From NCBI GenBank assembly GCA_964492715.1, contig CAZBLK010000014.1:1-64000 (forward strand): a stretch of DNA of 64,000 nucleotides, read 5' to 3'. The position numbers were made by a program, and so were the translations under genes. How positions within the stretch are numbered: the first letter of the stretch is position 1; every line of letters begins with the position of its first letter. Below are positions 43,154 through 52,702 of this stretch, piece after piece. The DNA is from CAZBLK01 sp964492715. Lineage in GTDB: Bacteria; Bacillota; Clostridia; Lachnospirales; WRBF01. Below the pieces are notes generated by a model. That model was not told the DNA's origin. It saw only the letters and a list, made by a program, of their open reading frames with translations, and searched no databases.

Positions 43154-46100
43154 ATGAAGAAATTATTAAATTACTTGTTAACACTTGTAATGGTTTTTAA
43201 CTCAGTGTTTTTTATAAGTGTTAATGTACAGGCATCTGAAAGCAACACAATTTCTTTTTCAGATGAATTTATCAAGCAATCATTCCTGTTTCACTTTCCT
43301 GCGGTTGATTCAAACAGAGACAAGGAGGTTACTCTTGCAGAACTTGAGAAGTATCCTTTTAATTTGAATGTGTGGGAGCTTTTTGTAAGTGACTTAACAC
43401 TTGCTTACAACAGTGAATCAAACGGAGATGACAGCAGCAAGCCAGTTGCCTTGCCTGATGAATATTTAAAAAAATCGTTGGTTCAATATTTATCTCAAAA
43501 AGGCGGCTATGATGAAGCCGAATTAAATGGTATAACAACTGTTCCAGGAAATCTTGACAAAGATAAAGTTTTTGTTTGGCTTGACGAACTCAAAAACATT
43601 ATTCAAGTAAAGCAAGGTTTAATGCCTGAAACGCAAATTAGAAACAGGGTGTCATTTTTTGCAGCTTCAGAAGATGAAATAATTACTTTCAATGATGAGT
43701 ATTTAAAGCAGTCACTTTTAGACTACACGCCTGCAATTGACGCAAACGGTGATAAAGAAATTTCTGTTGCAGAGCTTGGGGCTGTCAGCGGAAGCCTTGA
43801 CTTGAGAAACAACTTTATTCGTGATATAACCGGGCTTGAATATGCCACCGGCATTACATATTTAGGCTTAGACAATAACTACATAACAGACATAAGCCCA
43901 ATTGCAAACCTTAGCAACTTAAGTTCACTAAACTTGTTTGCAAACAACATTGCAAGCTTGCCAGACATGAGCGGTTTAAGCGAATTGCGTAGCATTTATT
44001 TAAGCTATAATCTTGAGCTTTCTGACATAAGCGGCATTTGCGGTGCTTCAAATTTGACTGATTTGATGGTAGATAGGGCCAACTTGTCATCTTTACCTTC
44101 GGAAATATCTCAGTTAACAAAGCTGCAATCATTAAGCATAGCAGACAATAATGTGTCCGACATTTCGGTGCTTGCTAATTTAAGTAGATTAATGGATCTA
44201 AACGCTTATCTAAACAACATTACTCAAATACAAAGAGACACGCTTCCATCATCTTTAGCTAGTATATATCTAGTAGGAAACAAAATAATCTCAGCAGATT
44301 TTTCTAATATTAGCTCGTTAACGTATCTTTACATAGATAACAATTTACTTACAGAGTTTAATTCAAACACTTTACCGCAGTCATTACTTATACTTAAAGC
44401 AAGTGAAAACGACATAAGCAACATAGATGAGGTTTTAACACTTGATAACCTAATAGCTTTAGACTTATCTTCGAATGCACTTACAGAACTTCCAGAAATA
44501 ACAAGCGAAACTTTGCAAATGTTAACAAGTTTATCTTTGGATAACAATGAAATTTCTGACTTTTCTGCTCTAGGAAACTTGCAAAGCCTTGAAACGCTTT
44601 CTCTTGCAAATAACAGGTTTACAGCTATTCCTGATTTGTCTGCAATTACAGGGCTTAAAACATTGGACCTAAGAAACAATAACATAAGTGACATATCGGG
44701 GCTTGTTGGAGCTGGTGGTGAAGATTCGTCGTCAAACCCTGATGGTGCTCAAAGTTATGAAGATGTGCCACAAACTTTATTAAACAGTTTACAAACGCTG
44801 AATTTGTCGTACAACTCAATCAAGGATATACAACCTTTGAGCGAACTAGCCAACTTGCAGGTTTTAAGATTGTCAAGTAATGAAATTGATGATATTTCAG
44901 CTTTAATTCAATTGCCTTCACTTAAACAGCTTTACCTTGACAGCAACAATATAACTTCGGTTGCTGGCATTAACCAAATTTCAACGTTGGAGTCATTATC
45001 GTTGCAATATAATCAAATTGGTTCTGTAAGTGCACTTAGTGGTTTGGATAATTTAGGGTATTTAATTTTAAGCAACAATCAGCTTTCGTCACTAAATGGG
45101 TTAAATAATTTGCCAAGCCTTTCAATTTTGGAGTTAGACAGCAATAATATTACTTCGATAGATGAATTAAGCGGTTTAACTTCATTGATTTCATTAGTCC
45201 TAAGCAATAATAATATTGGTTCTGTCAGCGCATTGAGTGGCTTAACTGGGCTTCGCTACTTGTATCTTAACAGAAACAAAATAACTGATGTATCAGAACT
45301 TAGCGGCTTAACTAATTTGCGGTCAGTTGATTTGTCTCAAAATGAATTAACTTCAGTAAGCAGTTTGTTTAATGCAACTAATATGTATAGCCTTTATGTA
45401 CACAACAACCAAATATCTGACTTAACAGGCATAGACAAATTAACTTCGCTTGTTAATTTAGGTGCTTATAGCAACTTAATTTCACAATTGCCGCATAATT
45501 TTTCAAGTTGCAGCAACTTGCAATATTTGGAATTAGGTAACAACATAATAAGCGATGTTTCACCGCTTATTACAATGGGTAAGTCATTATCAACACTTTA
45601 TTTAAGAAATAATAGAGTAACAAACATTGCGCCGCTTACGCCGCTTAGAAGGCTTGCGACCTTAGATTTGTCGTACAACCGCTTAGACTTAACAGAAGGC
45701 GGAAATTCGCTTTTTGTAATTAACAAGCACATAGCAAGAGGCGGAAATGTTTATTATCACAATCAAAACCCAAGCATACCAGAAACAGAAGCAACTTTAA
45801 CAATTAACGTTACTAACCCGCCTGCACATGAATATTACATTAGTGTATCTAACGTAGATTTCAACATTAATATGTTTAAGGCGATGAGTGCTGGTTCATC
45901 ATCTGCTGTTTTTCAAAAGCTTCCATATTTTGAAGGCTCAGAAACTATTTACAAGGTAAATGTAAATGGTAAGGACGCAAGCGGTGAATATTTCAGCACA
46001 ACTGTAGATGTTGAAATACGAACAAATGCAGAAACTGCATCGGTTACAATTTCTAAAAACTACAAAATTTCGGGTACACTTTCTTTGACTGACGGCAGCA

Positions 46101-49100
46101 AGCCTGCTCCTTGGACGTGCGTTGTTGCAACAAACAAAGAAGACTCGAGCAAGATTTACCAAGGATACACAAATGATTCAGGTCAATATACAATTCCATA
46201 CGTAGAGGCAGGAACTTATACAGTTGGGCTTGCTGAGTGGGAAAAAAGGTATTCAACCACTGAAAAAGAAGTTTCAATTTCTTCAAGCAGTGCTTTGGGT
46301 GTTGACTTTACTTTAAATAAAGGTTCAGATTTAAGAGGCTCTGTTAAAAAAGACGGCGTTGGCGTGTACAAGGCACAAGTCACCCTTTGGAAGAAAAACA
46401 GCCAAACAAATCAATTTGATTATGTAGCTTCTACAACTTGTGGTGAAACAGGGTTTAATTTTGACAGCGTGCTTAATTTAGGCGATTATAAGCTTGTTCT
46501 TGACTACGTTCAAGAAAGAAACAGCACGTTCCCATTGTTTGAATCTGCACCAAAAGAATTTACTGTAAGTAGCCTTAATACAATTTATTCGGAAAACCTT
46601 ACATACATAGACCCTACCCAAAAGGTCGAAAGCTTTGAGGGAACAGTTGTTTCTGATATAACAACAGCATCAAACGGAAAACATGTTAGCTTAAAGGTTA
46701 ACTATGTTTACAACGGTGAAACAGAAATAACTCCGCAGTTTAAAGTTGTTTTGCCAGATGGTTTAGTATTCCACAAAGACGAATATGAAAAGTTTATTCC
46801 AGAAAAAAGCTTGAAAAATGGCGATTCTGGCAAGTTCTATTCTATAATCAAAATTGTTGATGCAAAAACTAATGTTGCAAACATAAAAGTTTTGATAAGC
46901 CTTAATGGTGGAGAAAGTTGGACTGACTTTTGTTCATCTGCAATTAAAGTTGAAAAGGTTACACTTTTTGGTCCAAGTGCAGTTAAAAACAGTGAACAAG
47001 CAATTGTTTACGGCGAAACCATTGAAGGAACACCTGTAGAAATTTTAAATGCTGTTACAGGAGAACCTCTTGCAACTGTTTTTCCAAATGGGCGTTTTTA
47101 CAGTGCAAAGCTGCCAATTTTGCAAGAAGGCACTCATTCTATAGTTGCTCAAGCAGTAATAGACAAAGAAACTGAAACGCTTCTTGTTGTGTCAGATGTT
47201 CTTACAGTTGACTCACGAAGCCAACAAGTTGTCATTAGCAACGTAAAGAAAGATGGTCAAAACCTAGCCGTTAACCCAGTTATTGGCGTAAGAACATTTT
47301 CAACTTGGGTTGACATGTTTTTAAAAGGAACTGATTTTAACATAAGCGTTGACTTTGAAAATGCAAGCAACATTCAAAGCATTAAGTTCAAGTTTTCAGA
47401 TATGGAGTACAATGGTGTAATGCACGGAAGCACTGCCACCGCCACAATTTCCGACTGGTACGGCGCAGGGCTAAAACAGCTTGAAGCTTTTGTAATGACA
47501 AAAGACGGCAAGCATTTTCATTATACAGTAGCCGAGGCGACAATACTCGTTGACCCAAGCGGCGTGGTAACTGACAGCAAAACAAATGCACCAGTAGCCG
47601 GCGTCACAATGACATGCTACGTTCTTAAAAACGGAAATTGGGTTGTTTGGGACGCAGAAAACTATGCTCAAGTGAACCCTATGGTTACAGATACTCAAGG
47701 GAAATATGGCTGGTATGTTCCCAACGGAACTTATAAAGTTACGGCTTATAAAACAGGATATGTTCCATTTGACACATTAACAAGCCCAAGCTTTAGTTAC
47801 AACGGTCAAAGCACCATTATTATTCCGCCGCCAAGAGATGACGTAAACATTAAGCTTGTAGCAACAGGAGCAAATATTCCAGACAACACGCCTAACAGAC
47901 CAAGTTATGGCAACACAGACACAGACACAACTGACACGGAAAATGTTTCTACTCCAAGCACAAGTGCATTTGACTGGAACAAAACTAAACAGGAAATTTC
48001 AAAAGCAAGCAGCGGAAGCACAGTTACTGTTCAAATGAACAATGAAACTAAGCTCCCAGCAAGCATTATCAATGAAATAAAAGGCAAAGACGTTAACCTT
48101 GTGCTTAAAATGGGAGAATTTTTTTGGACTATAAACGGAAAGTCTGTGGACAAAAACGTTTCATCGTTCCAAAACGTTGACATGGCAGTAAAAAGGTTTA
48201 ATGAGGCAAGTATTTCTACACTTGCAAAAAATAAAGACATACGGCAATTAGAACTTGCACATAGCGGTAATTTCCCATTTAAAGCTGTTTTGGGCTTTAA
48301 TGTAGGAACAAGCTATAGCAACAAGCAAATGTTTATGCTTTACTACAACGAAGCATCGAAAAAACTTGAATATGTTGGTTCGGGCTTAGTAAACTCAAGC
48401 GGAACATTTAATTTTCACTTTGCTCATGCTTCAAAATACGTTTTGGTATCTGAGCTTGGCAAAGGTGTATTGATAAAAGAAGACATTTCTTCTTATAAAA
48501 ATAAAGCCACAGTTGTTCCTGTTTACAACAGCAATGGGCGCCAAGTTGTGGTGTCAAAGAGCACGGTTGAAGATGATGTATTAAAGTTTGTTACTCCAAG
48601 CTCAGGAACATTTGATGTTATTAACAATTCTAAGCAGTTTAAAGATGTGGCTGGGCATTGGGCCGAAGAAAGCATAGCTTATACCTCTGCCCGAAACTTG
48701 TTCAGCGGAATTAACGAACAAACGTTTGAGCCTAACAGCAAAATGACAAGGGCAATGCTTGTTACTACCTTAGGCAAGCTTGAAGGAATTGACTTGGCGA
48801 GTTATTCAAACAAGGATAATTTTAAAGACGTGAATCAAGCCGACTGGTACAGTGGGTATGTTGCGTGGGCTGCGGAAAATGGATTGGTAAGCGGCGTTGG
48901 CAACAACAATTTTGCACCAAACCAGCTTGTAACACGTGAACAAATGGCTGTTATTATTACAAAATACAGCGAAAAATTTGGTTATAGCTTGAAAAAGGTT
49001 ATTCCAGCAACAAGTTTTAATGATGCTGATGAAATTGCATCTTGGTCAATGAATTCTGTAAGCACTATGCAGCAAGCTGGGATTATAAGCGGCAAACTAA

Positions 49101-49186
49101 ACAATGCTTTTGACCCAAAGGGTGTTACAACAAAAGCAGAAGTAAGCTCAGTTTTAAGAAAGCTGATTGACCAAGGTAATTTTTAA
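43154..49186 (+). CDS. Giant leucine-rich-repeat surface protein with SLH domains
   Basis: A 2010-residue secreted protein. A signal peptide (residues 1-27, ending VQA) is followed by three related modules of the form DEYLKQSLL (residues 35-215), two of which contain EF-hand-like loops (DANGDKEIS). About 30 leucine-rich repeats (LxxLxLxxNxIxxI) span roughly 215-870. Two carboxypeptidase-type regulatory (Ig-like) domains lie near 975-1050 and 1470-1540. Three SLH domains close the protein (about 1830-2010), starting FKDVAGHWAEES, FKDVNQADWYSGYV and FNDADEIASWS. SLH domains bind pyruvylated wall polymer, so it is anchored on the surface. Adhesion or ligand recognition is the likely role. It is one gene, with AGGAGGAG before its ATG. 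Confidence 0.92.
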   Translation: MKKLLNYLLTLVMVFNSVFFISVNVQASESNTISFSDEFIKQSFLFHFPAVDSNRDKEVTLAELEKYPFNLNVWELFVSDLTLAYNSESNGDDSSKPVALPDEYLKKSLVQYLSQKGGYDEAELNGITTVPGNLDKDKVFVWLDELKNIIQVKQGLMPETQIRNRVSFFAASEDEIITFNDEYLKQSLLDYTPAIDANGDKEISVAELGAVSGSLDLRNNFIRDITGLEYATGITYLGLDNNYITDISPIANLSNLSSLNLFANNIASLPDMSGLSELRSIYLSYNLELSDISGICGASNLTDLMVDRANLSSLPSEISQLTKLQSLSIADNNVSDISVLANLSRLMDLNAYLNNITQIQRDTLPSSLASIYLVGNKIISADFSNISSLTYLYIDNNLLTEFNSNTLPQSLLILKASENDISNIDEVLTLDNLIALDLSSNALTELPEITSETLQMLTSLSLDNNEISDFSALGNLQSLETLSLANNRFTAIPDLSAITGLKTLDLRNNNISDISGLVGAGGEDSSSNPDGAQSYEDVPQTLLNSLQTLNLSYNSIKDIQPLSELANLQVLRLSSNEIDDISALIQLPSLKQLYLDSNNITSVAGINQISTLESLSLQYNQIGSVSALSGLDNLGYLILSNNQLSSLNGLNNLPSLSILELDSNNITSIDELSGLTSLISLVLSNNNIGSVSALSGLTGLRYLYLNRNKITDVSELSGLTNLRSVDLSQNELTSVSSLFNATNMYSLYVHNNQISDLTGIDKLTSLVNLGAYSNLISQLPHNFSSCSNLQYLELGNNIISDVSPLITMGKSLSTLYLRNNRVTNIAPLTPLRRLATLDLSYNRLDLTEGGNSLFVINKHIARGGNVYYHNQNPSIPETEATLTINVTNPPAHEYYISVSNVDFNINMFKAMSAGSSSAVFQKLPYFEGSETIYKVNVNGKDASGEYFSTTVDVEIRTNAETASVTISKNYKISGTLSLTDGSKPAPWTCVVATNKEDSSKIYQGYTNDSGQYTIPYVEAGTYTVGLAEWEKRYSTTEKEVSISSSSALGVDFTLNKGSDLRGSVKKDGVGVYKAQVTLWKKNSQTNQFDYVASTTCGETGFNFDSVLNLGDYKLVLDYVQERNSTFPLFESAPKEFTVSSLNTIYSENLTYIDPTQKVESFEGTVVSDITTASNGKHVSLKVNYVYNGETEITPQFKVVLPDGLVFHKDEYEKFIPEKSLKNGDSGKFYSIIKIVDAKTNVANIKVLISLNGGESWTDFCSSAIKVEKVTLFGPSAVKNSEQAIVYGETIEGTPVEILNAVTGEPLATVFPNGRFYSAKLPILQEGTHSIVAQAVIDKETETLLVVSDVLTVDSRSQQVVISNVKKDGQNLAVNPVIGVRTFSTWVDMFLKGTDFNISVDFENASNIQSIKFKFSDMEYNGVMHGSTATATISDWYGAGLKQLEAFVMTKDGKHFHYTVAEATILVDPSGVVTDSKTNAPVAGVTMTCYVLKNGNWVVWDAENYAQVNPMVTDTQGKYGWYVPNGTYKVTAYKTGYVPFDTLTSPSFSYNGQSTIIIPPPRDDVNIKLVATGANIPDNTPNRPSYGNTDTDTTDTENVSTPSTSAFDWNKTKQEISKASSGSTVTVQMNNETKLPASIINEIKGKDVNLVLKMGEFFWTINGKSVDKNVSSFQNVDMAVKRFNEASISTLAKNKDIRQLELAHSGNFPFKAVLGFNVGTSYSNKQMFMLYYNEASKKLEYVGSGLVNSSGTFNFHFAHASKYVLVSELGKGVLIKEDISSYKNKATVVPVYNSNGRQVVVSKSTVEDDVLKFVTPSSGTFDVINNSKQFKDVAGHWAEESIAYTSARNLFSGINEQTFEPNSKMTRAMLVTTLGKLEGIDLASYSNKDNFKDVNQADWYSGYVAWAAENGLVSGVGNNNFAPNQLVTREQMAVIITKYSEKFGYSLKKVIPATSFNDADEIASWSMNSVSTMQQAGIISGKLNNAFDPKGVTTKAEVSSVLRKLIDQGNF

Positions 49187-49230
49187 TACTGTTGCTACTC
49201 CAAGCGGCCAGGCATAAAATGAATTTTCTA

Positions 49231-49393
49231 AGAACCTATGTTCAGTAATGGGTTGGATAGATTTAAAACAGCGATTTTTCGCCATTCTAGGCGTGGTGGC
49301 GCAGGCATAATGAAAATTATGTCAAGCCGCCACAACCAAGAATGGCGGAATAATCGCTTAAAGATGGGTAACAGCTTACTGAACACAGGTTCT
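49231..49393. repeat. Family B palindromic element, copy 3 (complete)
   Basis: A 163-base element with 18-bp terminal inverted repeats differing at one position (AGAACCTATGTTCAGTAA and complement). Nested inner arms surround GCGATTTTTCGCCATTCT and GTGGTGGC/GCCGCCAC. Its right part matches 32793-32903. An apparent 70-codon frame across it is not a gene. Confidence 0.8.
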
Positions 49394-49456
49394 AATAGCA
49401 TCTTTGTAAAAGTAACTATCTGGTTTTATACACTACGTACTGTATGTTAATGCAAC

Positions 49457-49496
49457 AAAAAAAGGCAACTTGCATAAAAGCAGGTTGCCTTTTTTT
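49457..49496 (+). terminator. Terminator downstream of the LRR-SLH gene
   Basis: A 17-bp stem with one wobble (arm ending GGCAACTTGC) preceded by seven A's and followed by seven T's. It can act in both directions; the family B element lies between it and the gene. Confidence 0.85.
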
Positions 49497-49581
49497 AGCA
49501 ATTTTAAAAAATGAAGGATACAGCAAATATAATAATTAATTAATATTATATTGAACTGAAGAAGTATAGCTTATTGTATTA

Positions 49582-49613
49582 AAAACCCACCGACCTATGT
49601 GGTGGTGGGTTTT
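49582..49613. terminator. Terminator hairpin facing the small secreted-protein genes
   Basis: A 10-bp stem (AAAACCCACC and complement) with A/T-rich flanks. It lies 40 bases after the last leftward gene of the sigma-linked cluster and probably ends its transcript. Confidence 0.65.
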
Positions 49614-49652
49614 AATGTAAGTAGTAATCACGTTTACAATTGGTCTCACGCT

Positions 49653-49856
49653 CTATGGTTTTTTTGTACTATTTTTTATTATATAATAGACTAAAAAAAT
49701 TATAAAGTCAATGTGTGCTAAAGTTATAGCATAAACAATTGTTATATTGACAGATGAATAAGTTAAATAATCATTTACAATTATTTTAAGAATATTTAGC
49801 GGTAAAACAAACGCAAGCAATATTCCAAAAACACATATTAGTATTCTCTTTATCAT
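49653..49856 (-). CDS. Small membrane protein, 67 aa
   Basis: Unrecognised. It consists of two predicted membrane helices (about residues 4-27 and 36-60) with a short polar loop and a basic tail. Its start overlaps the stop of the preceding gene by four bases (ATGA), which supports it as a real, coupled gene. It could be an immunity- or anchor-type partner of the secreted protein encoded just upstream, but nothing in the sequence proves this. Confidence 0.6.
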   Translation of the reverse strand: MIKRILICVFGILLAFVLPLNILKIIVNDYLTYSSVNITIVYAITLAHIDFIIFLVYYIIKNSTKKP

Positions 49857-50530
49857 GGTTGAAGCGCAGCTGAATAGTATGTTATATCTCTTGAAACATT
49901 TGTTATATAACCATCTCCACTACTGATTTCAAATGAAATAGTTCCCACGGGTCCAATATTGACACTTGCACCACCTGTAGCACTAACTGCGCCCGCCTTA
50001 TATAAATCTCCATAAAAAAGATAGTAAAAACTATTACCGGCAGTAAGTTTATAATTTATTGTACCTGCAAATTTGCATGCTGCACCTTTACCGGTAAATA
50101 TATGTGGAGAACCTATTTCAACTATACGGTTTGGACTTGATTGGCCTACTGTATATTCTAATCCAACAGAAATTCTTGGTTCCAAAATATAAATACTTGA
50201 ATAAGTGTAATTTGTCAAGTAAAACATACCGTATCGCACTTCCGTTGCTCTTGTCTCTTTCGGTCTTGGTCCAATTAAATTCTTAATTTCATCTTCAGCA
50301 AATCCAGCACTTGTAAGATATTCAACAAGCTCTGTATATGTATATGTATCTTCCTTTTCTATGCTTTCGATATCTTTAAAATCATGCCAAGTCAAATTTT
50401 CAAGTTTCTCACTATAATCTAATGCTTGTGCTTCTGTACCTTCAATTGCCTCGTCAGAAGCAAATGCGTTTGTTCCTATTCCCATAACCATAACAAAAGC
50501 TAGTGCCCATGATAATAATTTTTTAAACAT
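49853..50530 (-). CDS. Secreted protein of unknown function, 225 aa
   Basis: A clear signal peptide (residues 1-24, ending NAFA) leads an acidic segment with TYTELVEYLTSAGFAEDEIKN and then the sequence RPKETRA. From about residue 95 the protein is rich in Tyr, Gly, Ser and Thr with alternating patterns suggesting beta strands. The N-terminal half could be a pro-segment released before the ETRAT stretch, as in some secreted peptides, but that is speculation. No family is recognised. It lies between the small membrane-protein gene and another secreted-protein gene in the leftward group. Confidence 0.65.
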   Translation of the reverse strand: MFKKLLSWALAFVMVMGIGTNAFASDEAIEGTEAQALDYSEKLENLTWHDFKDIESIEKEDTYTYTELVEYLTSAGFAEDEIKNLIGPRPKETRATEVRYGMFYLTNYTYSSIYILEPRISVGLEYTVGQSSPNRIVEIGSPHIFTGKGAACKFAGTINYKLTAGNSFYYLFYGDLYKAGAVSATGGASVNIGPVGTISFEISSGDGYITNVSRDITYYSAALQP

Positions 50531-50561
50531 AAATTTTTCCTCACTTTCATTTTTTATATTC

Positions 50562-50981
50562 TTAATATTTTGCCACGCTGCTTGTCATCGTTTGAGTTTC
50601 GCTTGCAGAGCCGCTGTATGCCTTTACAGTAGCTTGTATCCTGTACGAGTATCCTGTGCTTACATTATATGTTTCGCTCAAGTCTGCACGATAGGTCGCA
50701 CTTGTTGATGTAAATGTTTTCAATGTGACCCAACTGCCATTTTTGTACTGCTGCAGGTTGGCTGTTATATCAACCTTTGTAGTTGTTCCTTGATAGCCAA
50801 CAATCGTAGCATCTACGGTAGCTGTACCGCTTGATGAAATATACAAGTCGCAACTGGAATTGGCGATGTATAGCATATATGGCACAGGAACACTATCTGC
50901 AGCACTTGCTGATATGCTGGATAAGCCACTGCCGATAATTAACAGCAAACATACCAATGTAAGTGATAACACTTTCTTCAT
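50562..50981 (-). CDS. Secreted protein, DUF6147-like, 139 aa
   Basis: Signal peptide (residues 1-28, ending ASA) followed by a beta-rich domain of about 110 residues. It contains ISSSGTATVDATIVGYQG, ITANLQQYKNGSW and YRIQATVKAYSGSASET, resembling small fibronectin-like DUF6147 proteins of clostridia. The function of that family is unknown. The ATG follows GGAGGG. It lies 80 bases downstream of the anti-sigma-type gene. Confidence 0.7.
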   Translation of the reverse strand: MKKVLSLTLVCLLLIIGSGLSSISASAADSVPVPYMLYIANSSCDLYISSSGTATVDATIVGYQGTTTKVDITANLQQYKNGSWVTLKTFTSTSATYRADLSETYNVSTGYSYRIQATVKAYSGSASETQTMTSSVAKY

Positions 50982-51061
50982 AGTAAATCCCTCCTTTCAT
51001 TGTAGTCTTGCTATTACAACGAATGAAAGAAGGGATCTGTGACACTTAATTTAAAATTTTT

Positions 51062-51745
51062 TTATTTGTTCTCAATAATATTTTTCGCCATAGTTAATAG
51101 CTCGTTTTTGTTTATCGAACCTATAAGGGTATATGAGCAGGAACTGTCATACCACAAAAGTTGATGCGTACCTTTGTTCTCTATTATAGTAATGTTGTAA
51201 CCTGAAAATTCCGTTTCAATAATGTCTGCTCCTTCTGTATCTATGATAGTTTCACCTTGCGTTAATAGCCGTTGAATGTATACAAGTTCCGTCCCATTTG
51301 AATTAGCATAAGTAATTATTTGTTTATATTCACTTATTTTCTGCTCAATGACCTCAAATCCCTCTGGGATATATAGGGATTCTTTAGGGATTAACTTATC
51401 ACTATCAGCATTTTCATCGCTCCCAACTACAATAGAGGTTAATTCTTCCAATTCCTGAATAATAAAGTCAAAAAACCTAACCCTGTATGCTTCAACGCTC
51501 ATAGTAACCGTTAAACCAATTGATAAAGCAATCAATATAACAGCAACTGCTTGTTTTGAATACTGCACAAAGCTACGCATAAAAGGGCTTCTGCGCTCAT
51601 ATTTTAAGAGCGCATTCATTTTACGTTCAAACCTTTTTGAAAATTTGTGACGTAGCCCAGCTTCAGAGGGTATTCTACGTATCATATTTTCTTCAGCTTT
51701 GCTCATATGCACATATAAAAAATCATCATCTATAATTTGGCTCAA
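51062..51745 (-). CDS. Putative anti-sigma factor with DUF4367-like domain
   Basis: A 227-residue protein with a cytoplasmic head rich in charged residues (1-62), one membrane helix at about 65-85 and an outer domain. The C-terminal part, with GTHQLLWYDSSCSYTLIGSI and KNELLTMAKNI, matches the DUF4367 pattern found in proteins encoded with ECF sigma factors. It overlaps the sigma gene by 20 bases. I infer that it holds the sigma factor at the membrane and senses an envelope or extracellular signal. Confidence 0.78.
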   Translation of the reverse strand: MSQIIDDDFLYVHMSKAEENMIRRIPSEAGLRHKFSKRFERKMNALLKYERRSPFMRSFVQYSKQAVAVILIALSIGLTVTMSVEAYRVRFFDFIIQELEELTSIVVGSDENADSDKLIPKESLYIPEGFEVIEQKISEYKQIITYANSNGTELVYIQRLLTQGETIIDTEGADIIETEFSGYNITIIENKGTHQLLWYDSSCSYTLIGSINKNELLTMAKNIIENK

Positions 51746-52274
51746 CTTTATTTACCTCTTCTAATAATTGTGAAAGCTTCCTTTTGGCACGAGAAATTCT
51801 CTGACGGACATTATCCTCACTAATATGAAGAATACTCGCAATTTCCTTGTCATTATATCCTTGAGAATATTTTAACTTCATTACTGTTACATAATTTAAA
51901 GGTAACTTTTCAATATAAGATATTATTTCGTTAGAATCAGTTGCAGTCAAAGAAAAGTCTTCGTCATATATGTAGTATTCGGCTTCATCAAAAGAAACAT
52001 TATTCTCTCGTTTACGCTTTCGGTAATAGTCTATTGCGATATGCTCTGTTATTACAACGAGAAAAGAGCGTGTTTTGTGACAGTTGCTTTCATCTATCTT
52101 ATCTAATTGCTTAACAATTCTTAGAAATGCTTGGTGTACAATATCTTCGGCAACATAATTATCCTTTATAACACGCATAGCAACATAATACATAGTTTGC
52201 TTGTATCCATGATAAAGCCTTTCAAATTTCCGCTTTTCAATTTCCGATTCAATCACTGCCAAGTATATTACCAT
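51726..52274 (-). CDS. ECF-type sigma-70 family RNA polymerase sigma factor
   Basis: Region 2 reads YYVAMRVIKDNYVAEDIVHQ then AFLRIVKQLDKI. Region 4 at the C-terminus has YSQGYNDKEIASILHISEDN and VRQRISRAKRKLSQLL, a helix-turn-helix. It has 182 residues from the ATG at 52274, preceded by GGTGAG at good spacing; a GTG one codon earlier is the alternative. It heads a leftward group of anti-sigma factor, two secreted proteins and a small membrane protein. Confidence 0.9.
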   Translation of the reverse strand: MVIYLAVIESEIEKRKFERLYHGYKQTMYYVAMRVIKDNYVAEDIVHQAFLRIVKQLDKIDESNCHKTRSFLVVITEHIAIDYYRKRKRENNVSFDEAEYYIYDEDFSLTATDSNEIISYIEKLPLNYVTVMKLKYSQGYNDKEIASILHISEDNVRQRISRAKRKLSQLLEEVNKVEPNYR

Positions 52275-52499
52275 CACATAAGCTCACCACTTTATTATAT
52301 AGTAACGGCACTGTTTTAAGGTTTCCCATTGTCGGTTTTATCAAAGTAAAAACAAGCACCAAAGTACAGAAATAGTTCTTTAACCAGTGTTATTAAAGCA
52401 CAAATTTTGGTAAATTTCAACTGTTTAATAAGAAAAGGTTTGTTGGTATTGCCATATAGCCTTGAGGATAGTTTATAACGATTGCAAAACTGCATTAAT

Positions 52500-52664
52500 T
52501 AGGGCGTGTTTTGTAAATCCATTTGCACGTCAATTAGACAGACTTTCCTCTATGCTTCGTTAGAAAAAACCTTATTTACCTTTGAGTAAATGCAGCTTCT
52601 CCTTCCTCGTATAACGAAAAGTCTGTCCAAAAATCCTTACTAAGCGATTTACCAAACACGCCCT
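52500..52664. repeat. Family A palindromic element, copy 4
   Basis: A 165-base palindrome with ends TAGGGCGTGTTTTGTAAATC and GATTTACCAAACACGCCCT. Paired inner arms include GACAGACTTT/AAGTCTGTC. The core has TATGCTTCGTTAGAAA and CCTCGTATAACG, like the other family members. Confidence 0.75.
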
Positions 52665-52702
52665 TTGAATATCGTTCAAAAAATATAGCCTACAAGCCCA
52701 CT

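Noticed and set aside
44900..45300. CRISPR-like regular repetition
   Set aside because: The periodic similarity is leucine-rich-repeat coding sequence with a unit of 66 bases in frame, not repeats with spacers.
49238..49450. Rightward 70-codon frame
   Set aside because: It spans the family B palindromic element and has no ribosome binding site or protein-like conservation.
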